DNA of 64,000 bases from Dysgonomonas gadei ATCC BAA-286 (GTDB taxonomy: Bacteria > Bacteroidota > Bacteroidia > Bacteroidales > Dysgonomonadaceae): NCBI RefSeq assembly GCF_000213555.1, contig NZ_GL891979.1:476885-540884 (forward strand), in the 5' to 3' direction. Both the position numbers and the translations under genes were made by a program. The notes beneath the pieces are model-generated. The model saw only the letters and a program-made list of their open reading frames with translations. It ran no database searches and was not told the origin of the DNA. Below, one piece after another: positions 15,901-23,117 of this stretch. How positions within the stretch are numbered: position 1 is the first letter of the stretch; every line of letters begins with the position of its first letter.

Positions 15901-18059
15901 ATCCGTTTGTATGTGAAAATCAGAACCCATTGGAAATAAAAGAAATTACAGCAGCTTCGGGTGGGAGCAATTCATTTACATATCAGTGGAAGTACAGTAC
16001 AGACGGTGTAATATGGACAGATATACCGGGTGCAAACAATATTTCTTATACACCGGGCCTCCTCACTGTTGATACACATTTCAAAAGAATGACTATCGAT
16101 GGGTTCTGTGGACAACAATTTGAAAGCAACACCTTTACCATAAAGGTTATGGCTCAGCCGACAACATTATATTGGAAATCAACAGCCGGAGACAGCAATT
16201 GGAATAACCCTGACAACTGGGTGGATAAAGATGGTAACCAGTTGGGAATGGTGCCATTGGCATGTACCGATGTTCAGATAACCGGTGGTTCTGCTAATTA
16301 TCCTTCATTGGACTTGGTGAGTACACCCGTTGATTTATATGGAGCTCCGCAATGTAAGAATATTACTTTCCAGTATGGATCTGAAGTTGCGTATCAGCAT
16401 AAATTAGCTTATGAAAAAGCTTTTGTTCAGTATAACTGGGGATATTACAGTAGTACAAGTGGGCTGACGGAAGGTACTCAGCCGGACAAGAACGGATCAG
16501 GTTCTCCATGCTTGGTGAAAGAACGGGATACCTGGTATGCCTTAGCTGCTCCATTAAAGAATATGGCATCGGGAGACTTTTCATTTGGCGGTTTTCCGGT
16601 AACATGGCAGGGTGGTTTTAATATACAAGACCCTGTAACCGGGCAGTCTGTAGAGGTAGAAGCCGGAGACTTCAGTAAAGCATATGCGAGAAATGATATT
16701 AATCTGGCAGAAACTAACAATGCGGTTGCAATAAAAGTTCCTTCATACAAAGATCAAGTAGGCTATAATAATCATTGTCATATGGATGGCCTTGAAGGAG
16801 TACTGGAATTCCCATACTTTGAAAATGAAACGAAAGCGCCATTTTATCCAGCTCACACTTATGATAAATTTACCGGAGAAAGTAAGTTTTTCTATTTTGA
16901 TACTAAAACACTTCAATTGATATATTCTCCGGTAGGACAAATGAAACGTGGATCGGAGGCTTATCGCTTTATATATGAAACATCTTCGAATGAGGTTAAG
17001 AACATTAATATAGGTGGAAATAGTGTACCAGGATATGCTCAGGAAATATCGAAACACATTGCCACATCACAGAAAGTTATGGTTGGAAATCCATTTATGG
17101 CATCTATAAATTCTAAGCGTTTCCTTGATGCCAATAATATAGATCCGATAGCACCGAAACTATTGGTTAGTGATGGATATTTTGTATTCAATAGCACATT
17201 GCAAATATGGGAGAACCGCCCGTTTTCGGCGACAAACAATATCAAACCTCAACAGGCATTTATTGTGACATTGGCCGAAGGGGTAAATAGCACGGAGTTA
17301 TTGTATCCATTCGAAGGGACATATGCTCTGACCGGACCTGCTTTCAGAGGACTATCCCAAGTATTGCCGGAAGGAAGTTCTCTCTATCTGAAAACGAGTG
17401 ACAATAATGATATGTCAGGAGACTATGCTATATTGAATGCATCCTGGATGGGGAATATTGAAAGTAATGTGAAGAAAATGATATATACAGAGGGACACAT
17501 TGTACCCGAAACATTCTTCATCACCCCTGACGGTAACGATTATAATCTTGTTCAGGCAATTGAGGAAGGTGTCAAGGAAATAGGTATAGGTGTAAAATGC
17601 TCCGATACTCAAAAACCTCTGAAGTTTACATTCGAAAATGTATCTGAATTTTATTCGACTTATGGCGTGCGCCCTGTATTAGTGGATAAATTTATGTCTA
17701 TAGAGCAGGATTTGACCGATAATGATACTTATCATTTTAATCAGCGAAAGACAACAGTAGAAAACAAATACATAGATGCAGACAGGTTTGTGTTACGTAT
17801 GGCATCTCCTGGCGATATTGTTGGAAGTGTAAATGATGGCATTCATATAGTTTATCAAAATGGAGTTTTGGATGTAAAATCGGATAGAATAATTAAGACT
17901 GTTCATGTATATGATTTGTATGGAAGGCTGATACATTCAAATAGGCAGATAAACACAACAGTTTATACCAAATCTCTATCGTTAGCCCAAGGCTTATATA
18001 TTGTAAAAGTGCGAACAGAAGATGGTAAAACTAAAGTGGAAAAAATAATGGCTTTGTAA
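12933..18059 (+). CDS. Giant T9SS-secreted adhesin: choice-of-anchor L domain, Ig/PKD-like repeats, type A sorting domain
   Basis: The 1708-residue product has a Sec signal (about 1-27, ending GANAQ). A choice-of-anchor L domain (about 85-330) shows GVESGILLTTGPGLYAEGPN, FEYVFGSEEYPNY and DVFGFFISDEDG. Ig/PKD-like modules follow, including a diverged copy at about 515-600 and four near-identical 94-residue repeats at 603-978, each with two cysteines. The C-terminal 75 residues form a type A T9SS sorting domain (VHVYDLYGRLIHS, LSLAQGLYIVKVRTEDGKTK). Such proteins cross the outer membrane through the type IX system and are attached to the surface or released. Adjacency to the fimbrial and OmpA-like genes suggests one surface-adhesion locus, although a terminator separates the transcripts. 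The ligand is unknown. Confidence 0.85.
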   Translation: MKIRKIHNNLKAIFLSGFLLVFLGANAQYISTEDSIAIAKERARGSIMPRTSNRPASPNANSISVNRDAAIVTYTPAELVEKIFLKSQGGDCATEGVIEDVTLHALNWTGTAWSTTSPEYNRSMSYFSGGQTTGTRVLGVESGILLTTGPGLYAEGPNGSGSGAQSALNGGKTLSDADLQALTTNGINCGTVLEFTFTPQSSQISFEYVFGSEEYPNYSNNQTYNDVFGFFISDEDGVSNKRNIAIVPGTTDLPVAIYNVNQLRNTEYFVNCYTTAGQQVEYNGHTTVLTAKANVEPGKKYRLKLAIANVGDSSYGSGVFLKAGSFDLGLGITNHGNEIQGMDNVFQACESNKFTLKINKSSVARTIAMTYSGAALNFIKQPDGSNMPATINVPAYSTEVSVPYKVLSTVSTNGGDFNIKATIPGCGEITKTIYVYQQFLSATVKTTPSCNGNDGSLYVEAAGGSPRVEMSRNGGGDWQKIAVPFTGLAPGNYTVLVRDSIGCNTETLTAVVTGKPVINNTFTETTVCAGTIVPKVALTSTVAGTTYVWTCNNSAIGLTSGTGDIPQFTAKNTTTGQLEATITVTPTAFGCVGVSKSYKIIVNPVAGVKPISNLTVCNNSQVSSIPFETTAMPTNKVTYTWKNNNAAIGLVASGSGSNLPSFTAVNSGTAPVTATIEVTPKYEDCIGTPLSFTITVNPTAVVKPITNLTVCNNSQVPSIPFETTATPSGKVTYTWKNSNTAIGLVASGTGSNLPSFTAVNPGTTPITATIEVTPKYEDCISTPLTFTITVNPTAIVKPITNLTVCNNSLVSSIPFETTATPTNKVTYTWKNSNSAIGLVASGTGSTLPSFTAINPSTAPVTATIEVTPKYEDCIGTPLTFTITVNPTAIVKPITNLTVCNNNQVLSIPFETTATPSGKVTYTWKNSNTAIGLAASGSGSVLPSFTATNSTNSPITAVIEVTPKYENCEGTKLTFTITVNAPVMAGTIKGNPFVCENQNPLEIKEITAASGGSNSFTYQWKYSTDGVIWTDIPGANNISYTPGLLTVDTHFKRMTIDGFCGQQFESNTFTIKVMAQPTTLYWKSTAGDSNWNNPDNWVDKDGNQLGMVPLACTDVQITGGSANYPSLDLVSTPVDLYGAPQCKNITFQYGSEVAYQHKLAYEKAFVQYNWGYYSSTSGLTEGTQPDKNGSGSPCLVKERDTWYALAAPLKNMASGDFSFGGFPVTWQGGFNIQDPVTGQSVEVEAGDFSKAYARNDINLAETNNAVAIKVPSYKDQVGYNNHCHMDGLEGVLEFPYFENETKAPFYPAHTYDKFTGESKFFYFDTKTLQLIYSPVGQMKRGSEAYRFIYETSSNEVKNINIGGNSVPGYAQEISKHIATSQKVMVGNPFMASINSKRFLDANNIDPIAPKLLVSDGYFVFNSTLQIWENRPFSATNNIKPQQAFIVTLAEGVNSTELLYPFEGTYALTGPAFRGLSQVLPEGSSLYLKTSDNNDMSGDYAILNASWMGNIESNVKKMIYTEGHIVPETFFITPDGNDYNLVQAIEEGVKEIGIGVKCSDTQKPLKFTFENVSEFYSTYGVRPVLVDKFMSIEQDLTDNDTYHFNQRKTTVENKYIDADRFVLRMASPGDIVGSVNDGIHIVYQNGVLDVKSDRIIKTVHVYDLYGRLIHSNRQINTTVYTKSLSLAQGLYIVKVRTEDGKTKVEKIMAL
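14739..15866 (+). repeat. Four tandem 282-bp coding repeats in the adhesin gene
   Basis: Units start at 14739, 15021, 15303 and 15585. Each encodes 94 residues beginning NPxAxVKPI and containing NLTVCNN, KVTYTWKN and EVTPKYE(D/N)C. The exact 282-bp period and the high similarity at the DNA level, especially units 2-4, point to recent duplication, so copy number may vary between strains. Confidence 0.95.
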
Positions 18060-18087
18060 GTAATAATTGATTAAAATAAGCGAACTC

Positions 18088-18477
18088 ATGGATAACATGC
18101 AACAAATATTGATGAAAGAAAGTAAAAATGATTCTGATAATAACCAGATATACCTGTATAAAATTAATGATTATTGGTTTGCGTACGAATATTCGGCATT
18201 TTATCTATACTCTATTTGTTGTGTTGATGCCGTTTTTAAATACGTAGAGCCTGAAAATAAGAAAACAATATTAATATCTGTCTTAAAGAATGGATATGAA
18301 AAGGCCGGTAATCCTCAACTAAGGGTTATAGAAAGAACAGAACATCAAATGGTACTCAATTGCGGGATTAAATGCAAAGGTTTTCAACAATGGAAAGACG
18401 GGTGGATAACCTTATTTAAGGATCGGTATTTTGTTCAGATTATTCAGGAATTTTATCGCTCATTGTGTAAATTATGA
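18088..18477 (+). CDS. Small protein of unknown function downstream of the adhesin
   Basis: The product is 129 residues from ATG 18088; an in-frame TTG at 18067 would add seven. It has no signal peptide and no clear membrane segment. It is rich in aromatics and contains CCVDAVFKYVEPENKKTILI and a C-terminal half with FQQWKDGWITLFKDRYFVQI. I do not recognise the family. It starts within 30 bases of the adhesin stop, so it is probably co-transcribed; a role in handling or regulating the adhesin is only a guess. Confidence 0.5.
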   Translation: MDNMQQILMKESKNDSDNNQIYLYKINDYWFAYEYSAFYLYSICCVDAVFKYVEPENKKTILISVLKNGYEKAGNPQLRVIERTEHQMVLNCGIKCKGFQQWKDGWITLFKDRYFVQIIQEFYRSLCKL

Positions 18478-18561
18478 ACGAAGGAGCACGAAAGTAGTCA
18501 TTTTTCGAGTTTTACTTATTTATTTAAAATATTACAAATTAAAATCATATAAAAATTGAAT

Positions 18562-18984
18562 ATGTTTAATAAGAAAAATAATATATCAGGTATTATATCA
18601 GCGACCTCTTTGGATAAGTCGCATAGCGTTCTATCCCAATCAACAATGTTTTCGGGAGAGATAAACTCAAAAGGAGATCTAAGGATTGATGGTAGTATCG
18701 AGGGTAATATTAATTGCGAAGGAAAAGTTATTATTGGTCCCGATGGAAGAGTCAATGGCAATATCAAAAGCAGCAGTATCGAACTGATGGGTAAGATTAA
18801 CGGCGATGTTATTGCTTATGATATTGTCCGGCTTAAATCATCATCTTATTTCAAAGGAGAGATAACTGCTTTAAACTTAGAGATCGAGGCAGGCGCAAAT
18901 TTCTTCGGTACCTGTAAGATGGTAACAGAACAAGATACAATTGAAAGAGCAACTTTTGTACCGGAAGCCTTAGCTATAGAATAA
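18562..18984 (+). CDS. Bactofilin (polymer-forming cytoskeletal protein)
   Basis: The 140-residue product has the bactofilin core: STMFSGEINSKGDLRIDGSI, EGNINCEGKVIIGPDGRVNG and IKSSSIELMGKINGDV, a ladder of glycine-rich short strands forming a beta-helix, with short unstructured ends. Bactofilins polymerise without nucleotide into filaments that position envelope machines or cell-wall enzymes. The start is taken as ATG 18562 rather than the in-frame TTG at 18556. A terminator lies at 19038. Its place beside the surface-appendage locus suggests a possible scaffold for that machinery, but bactofilin genes also occur alone. Confidence 0.9.
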   Translation: MFNKKNNISGIISATSLDKSHSVLSQSTMFSGEINSKGDLRIDGSIEGNINCEGKVIIGPDGRVNGNIKSSSIELMGKINGDVIAYDIVRLKSSSYFKGEITALNLEIEAGANFFGTCKMVTEQDTIERATFVPEALAIE

Positions 18985-19037
18985 CTGTTTTGTAAAATAT
19001 AATTGAAATTTCGCACGACGTATTCGAAGTACATTAG

Positions 19038-19072
19038 AAGCCGCCTGATATAATTTATATCAGGCGGCTTTT
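19038..19072 (+). terminator. Strong terminator after the bactofilin gene
   Basis: AAGCCGCCTGATAT pairs perfectly with ATATCAGGCGGCTT around a very short AT loop and runs into TTTT. It could work in both directions. Confidence 0.9.
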
Positions 19073-19169
19073 ACCATAAAAGTATCGATTTCAATCCTCT
19101 ATTTCAACATTAAGCATACAATCATTAATAATAGGTATGGTTAATTTCAATTTTCATTATTTTTAGGGA

Positions 19170-19200
19170 TTGTACAAGCTATACCTTACCCGTACATTTG
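19170..19200 (+). promoter_or_regulatory. Promoter of the hmu operon
   Basis: TTG (19170-19172), 20 bases, then TACATTTG (19193-19200) fits the Bacteroidetes consensus TTTG-N19-21-TAnnTTTG. Transcription would start near 19207, giving a leader of about 85 bases. I could not recognise a Fur box by eye. Confidence 0.65.
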
Positions 19201-19291
19201 TAATCGTAAAATTGGCACTATTATACTGAATTTTATGAAAAAACAATAATCCCGGATATTATTTAAAATATCTAATATATTCTATAAACAT

Positions 19292-21592
19292 ATGTTAAAG
19301 TATATATTTATAGTGACTGCACTCTTTGCAGCTACCTTGAATACTATTGCGCAAAAAACGACAAAAGAAAAAGTTTCAGGAATAGTAAAAACTACTGATG
19401 GACAGCCGGCTGAGTGCATCTCAGTCTCTTTGAAAAATACAACTTATGGTTGTATAACAGATGAAAATGGTCGCTTCCAATTTGATGCTCCTGCCGGGGA
19501 ATACACGCTGGTCGTATATTCTATTGCAGCTCACCGTAAAGAAACACCTGTTGTTATTAAAACTGGCGTTTCAAACTTCTTTCCAGACCTTACTATTATA
19601 GAAAATAAAAATCAGTTGGAAGAAGTGGTTGTAACCGGACAGTTTACCCCACAGTCGCTTCGCAATTCTCTTTACAAAGTAAGAGTAATTAATAATCAGG
19701 CCATCCAGCAAAAAGCAGCAACTGATATGCAATCGTTGTTGAATACTGAAATCGGGGTACGGATTACCAATGATATAGCTTTGGGAGAAAATAAATTTGA
19801 ACTGATGGGAATGGGGGGCAATAATATAAAAATTCTCGTAGATGGAGTTCCTCTTGTAGATAGGGGTGCTACTAAGCAAAGCCTTAGCCAGATAGATATA
19901 AATACGATCGAACAGATAGAGATTATAGAAGGCCCTATGTCTGTCATATATGGTACCGATGCCTTGGCTGGAGTGGTAAATGTGATAACTAAAAAGGCAA
20001 GAGTAGTACCCGAAAAGAATACCTATTCCGTATCAGCACGCGTGCAGGAAGAGACAATAGGAGATGAGTATGAAGCATTTTCGGGAGAAGGTATCCACAA
20101 CGAAAGCCTGAATCTGAACTGGGGATCAAAAACAGGCATCTACCTCGATGGTGCATACTCGCGTAACGTCACAGGAGGATGGAGAGGCGACGAAGTGGCA
20201 CGAGCCAGAACATGGGCACCCAAGGATCAGTTCTACTACGACGGAACTGCCGGATATAAGAAAAAAAACTTGAATGTATGGTATCGCCTTAGTTATCTCG
20301 ATGAGACGACATTTAAACCGGAAAATCCCAAAACAGAAACTTCAAACGAAATTGTAGACGTAGATTACCTTGTTGATAGATATACCCACAACATGCAAGC
20401 TGATTGGAAAATAAGCAATAGGCTGGGTGTCAACGTCGTTTCTTCCTATCAGGATTATAAACGTCGTACACGTACAATTGTTTCTGATTTGGAAAGCGGT
20501 GAGAGATGGTTATCGACAGATGAATCGGCTCAGGATGTATCAAAGTTCCAGGGGGCGTTTATGCGTGCCACAGCTACATGGAAAGCAACATCAGCTATAG
20601 ATTTACAGCCGGGAGTCGAATATAATTGGGACAAAGGCTCGGGAGGGCGTATATTGGGAAAACCAGATATTTCTACCTTTGCCGCTTTTCTGTCAGCTGA
20701 ATGGCGTGCCACAGAATGGTTCAGCATTCGTCCCGGAGTGCGTTCCATTATAGTTGCCGATTACGATGCTCCGGTGGCCATTCCGTCGGTAAGTACAAAG
20801 TTTTCGCTAAATCCGGATATGGATCTGCGCCTGTCGTATGCATACGGCTTCAGAGCGCCTACATTACAGGAGTTGTACTTCTCTTTTCACAATGCCAATC
20901 ACGACATAGAGGGCAATCCGGATCTGAAAGCCGAATACTCCAACAATTTCACAGGCTCTTATACATGGCGTATATTTCACAACGAAAATATAAGGCTTAC
21001 TTCTACACTATCAGCTTTCTATAACGATTTCCAAGACCGTATAGAGACAGCTTATGAATCGGAGAATTCGACCAAAACCACATATAAAAATATATCTAAG
21101 TATAAAACAACCGGCGGAACGTTAGAGAATGCACTGATATGGAAAAACCTACAGGCAAATATCGGCTTCTCTCTGGTTGGGCGCTACAACAATCTGCAAG
21201 ACAACGAAGATGTAGCAGCCGAAAATAAAGATATGCCCGATTTTCGTTTCTCTCCCGAACTGAGTGCGAGTATCACTTATCATATAACAAAGAGTAAAAC
21301 TAACCTTAATCTGTTTTACAAATTTACAGGTAGCCGAGACGAATATCAGTACGATAGCACGACCAAAGAATTGTATCTCGGAGGCGTAGGAAGTTTCAAT
21401 TGGGCTGATTTTACAATTAGCCAGCGCGCAGGTAAATATCTGAATATAAATGCCGGAATTAAAAATATATTTGATATAACAACCGTAAGAAATACAACCG
21501 GAGGTAGTGGACACGACGTCAGTGGCCCTTCCACACTGAAGGGATGTGGACGTTCCTATTTTATCGGTTTAAGTTTCCTTTTTAACAAATAA
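19292..21592 (+). CDS. hmuR: HmuR-like TonB-dependent haem receptor
   Basis: The 766-residue outer-membrane receptor has a signal peptide, an N-terminal carboxypeptidase-regulatory-like domain (about 28-105), a plug (about 120-235, with IKILVDGVPLVDRG and EGPMSVIYGTDALAGVVNVI) and a 22-strand-type barrel ending in the aromatic IGLSFLFNK. Near 518-548 it has GFRAPTLQELYF followed by GNPDLKAEY, the FRAP/NPDL motif of haem receptors such as HmuR of Porphyromonas gingivalis. It is first in the hmu operon behind a good promoter; hmuY follows by 20 bases. The order R-Y differs from the Y-R order known from P. gingivalis. Confidence 0.88.
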   Translation: MLKYIFIVTALFAATLNTIAQKTTKEKVSGIVKTTDGQPAECISVSLKNTTYGCITDENGRFQFDAPAGEYTLVVYSIAAHRKETPVVIKTGVSNFFPDLTIIENKNQLEEVVVTGQFTPQSLRNSLYKVRVINNQAIQQKAATDMQSLLNTEIGVRITNDIALGENKFELMGMGGNNIKILVDGVPLVDRGATKQSLSQIDINTIEQIEIIEGPMSVIYGTDALAGVVNVITKKARVVPEKNTYSVSARVQEETIGDEYEAFSGEGIHNESLNLNWGSKTGIYLDGAYSRNVTGGWRGDEVARARTWAPKDQFYYDGTAGYKKKNLNVWYRLSYLDETTFKPENPKTETSNEIVDVDYLVDRYTHNMQADWKISNRLGVNVVSSYQDYKRRTRTIVSDLESGERWLSTDESAQDVSKFQGAFMRATATWKATSAIDLQPGVEYNWDKGSGGRILGKPDISTFAAFLSAEWRATEWFSIRPGVRSIIVADYDAPVAIPSVSTKFSLNPDMDLRLSYAYGFRAPTLQELYFSFHNANHDIEGNPDLKAEYSNNFTGSYTWRIFHNENIRLTSTLSAFYNDFQDRIETAYESENSTKTTYKNISKYKTTGGTLENALIWKNLQANIGFSLVGRYNNLQDNEDVAAENKDMPDFRFSPELSASITYHITKSKTNLNLFYKFTGSRDEYQYDSTTKELYLGGVGSFNWADFTISQRAGKYLNINAGIKNIFDITTVRNTTGGSGHDVSGPSTLKGCGRSYFIGLSFLFNK

Positions 21593-21612
21593 TTAATCAA
21601 TAAATAGACAAA

Positions 21613-23013
21613 ATGAAAAAATTACTGTATTTATTTCTTTTTACGGCCTTGATAGGCTTCAACTCATGTAGTGATAGTGAAGACGATGTGAAATTGCCAG
21701 ATATTACTGTCAATTTTACATCTGCTGAATTGGGACTCGATGAAGATAACGAATCTATAGATATTACTATAAACCTGAGCCGTAAGGCCGAATCAGCAAT
21801 TGATGTCACTCTGGGAGTTACAGCTACTGGAGCAGTCTATGGTACACAGTTTACAACTGGTCCTGCCGTTACAAATAACCAACTTGTAGTGAATATCCCT
21901 GCAGGAAGTACATCAGCTTCATTTAAAGTATCCAAAGTTAGCGAAGCTTTATTTGATGGTACGGAAACCTTGACTTTTACCATATCCTCGATATCCATAA
22001 ATAATGGAATTGTTATTGGCGATAAAAAAGAAGCCACCCTTAAATTCGGTGCAATAGTATCGGAAGGTCAAAAGCTGATTCTTGAAGGAAAAGTAGGTGA
22101 TGTAGCTTACGCTAATTCTGTGTATGTAGATTTGAGTAGTAATACACAGACTCCTGTGGACCGTAAGAGCTGGAATTTAGGCTTCTACGGTGGCAGTGAT
22201 TTTAAAGTTGTATTGAATGGAGCCTATGCGACTACGGCTACAGCTTCGACTAAGACGGATATTACGGCCGTAACTCTTGCCGATGCAGAAGCTGCAAAAG
22301 ATATAGCTGCAAGTCCTATGACTGTAGAAGGGTTATCTACAGAAGTAATAGACAGTTTTGACGGCGATCTTTCAAAAACCGTATTTGCTACAATATCTGC
22401 TACAGATAGTGAAAACAAGGTTTATTTTGTTGCATCGGAAGGAAATAAATCGAGCCGAGATCAATGGTATAAAGTGAAAGTCAGCCGTAATGGAGAAGGT
22501 TATAAAGTACAATATGCCAAAGTTAGTGAAACCACAATCAAGACTGTCGAAATAGCTAAAGATGCCGCCTATAATTTCACATTCTTGTCTCTGGAGACAG
22601 GAACAACGGTTAATGTAGAACCGGAAGCTAAGAAATGGGATATCGTATGGGGGTATAATATCGGTTCTACGATGGGCATGCCTTACTTTATGCAGGATTT
22701 AGTGCTTATTAATAATGTTGCCGGAACGGAAGCTATACAAGTAATGGTTTCGGATATTGCATATGAAGATTTCAATGAGTCTAAAATTGCAAGTCTCACA
22801 TTCTCGAAAGTTCGTAACGTAATTGGTAGCAATTGGCGCGTAACATCTAATATGGGTGGATCTACAGCTCCTCTTGGCATACAGTTTGACCGCTACTATG
22901 TGATAAAAGATGCTAACGGATTCTATTATAAACTGCGCTTCCTGACAATGGGCTTGGCTAATGATAAGGGGGACAGAGGACGTCCGCAGATAGAATATGC
23001 ATTAATTAAATAA
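21613..23013 (+). CDS. hmuY: HmuY-family haem-binding lipoprotein with extra N-terminal Calx-beta-like domain
   Basis: The 466-residue product has a lipobox GFNSC. Residues of about 27-145 resemble a Calx-beta/Ig-like domain (DNESIDITINLSRKAESAID, VNIPAGSTSASFKVSK), absent from the 216-residue P. gingivalis HmuY. The HmuY domain follows (SWNLGFYGGSDFKVVLNG, KVYFVASEGN, KWDIVWGYN, and YYKLRFLTMG near the end). HmuY captures haem at the cell surface and passes it to HmuR. The whole translation contains no histidine, so the two-histidine haem ligation of P. gingivalis HmuY is impossible here; methionine ligation, as reported for some Tannerella, Prevotella and Bacteroides homologues, is the likely alternative. 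Confidence 0.85.
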   Translation: MKKLLYLFLFTALIGFNSCSDSEDDVKLPDITVNFTSAELGLDEDNESIDITINLSRKAESAIDVTLGVTATGAVYGTQFTTGPAVTNNQLVVNIPAGSTSASFKVSKVSEALFDGTETLTFTISSISINNGIVIGDKKEATLKFGAIVSEGQKLILEGKVGDVAYANSVYVDLSSNTQTPVDRKSWNLGFYGGSDFKVVLNGAYATTATASTKTDITAVTLADAEAAKDIAASPMTVEGLSTEVIDSFDGDLSKTVFATISATDSENKVYFVASEGNKSSRDQWYKVKVSRNGEGYKVQYAKVSETTIKTVEIAKDAAYNFTFLSLETGTTVNVEPEAKKWDIVWGYNIGSTMGMPYFMQDLVLINNVAGTEAIQVMVSDIAYEDFNESKIASLTFSKVRNVIGSNWRVTSNMGGSTAPLGIQFDRYYVIKDANGFYYKLRFLTMGLANDKGDRGRPQIEYALIK

Positions 23014-23043
23014 AAATATATTCAGATAGAATAAATACAAGTA

Positions 23044-23069
23044 TGGCAGACCGATTTATCGGTTTGCCA
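23044..23069 (+). repeat. Intercistronic hairpin between hmuY and hmuS
   Basis: TGGCAGACCGAT pairs with ATCGGTTTGCCA (one G-T pair) around two T, with no T-tract following. It probably stabilises or processes the upstream hmuRY message and so lowers the dose of hmuS and later genes relative to hmuRY. Confidence 0.6.
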
Positions 23070-23117
23070 ACTTGCGTTAAAATATCTGACTAATAAATTA
23101 AGTAACTGTTACGAAGT

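Larger units (their letters stand above)
18985..19291. other. 307-base intergenic region between the bactofilin and hmu genes
   Basis: It contains the bactofilin terminator (19038-19072) and the hmu promoter (19170-19200). Nothing else is evident. Confidence 0.7.
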
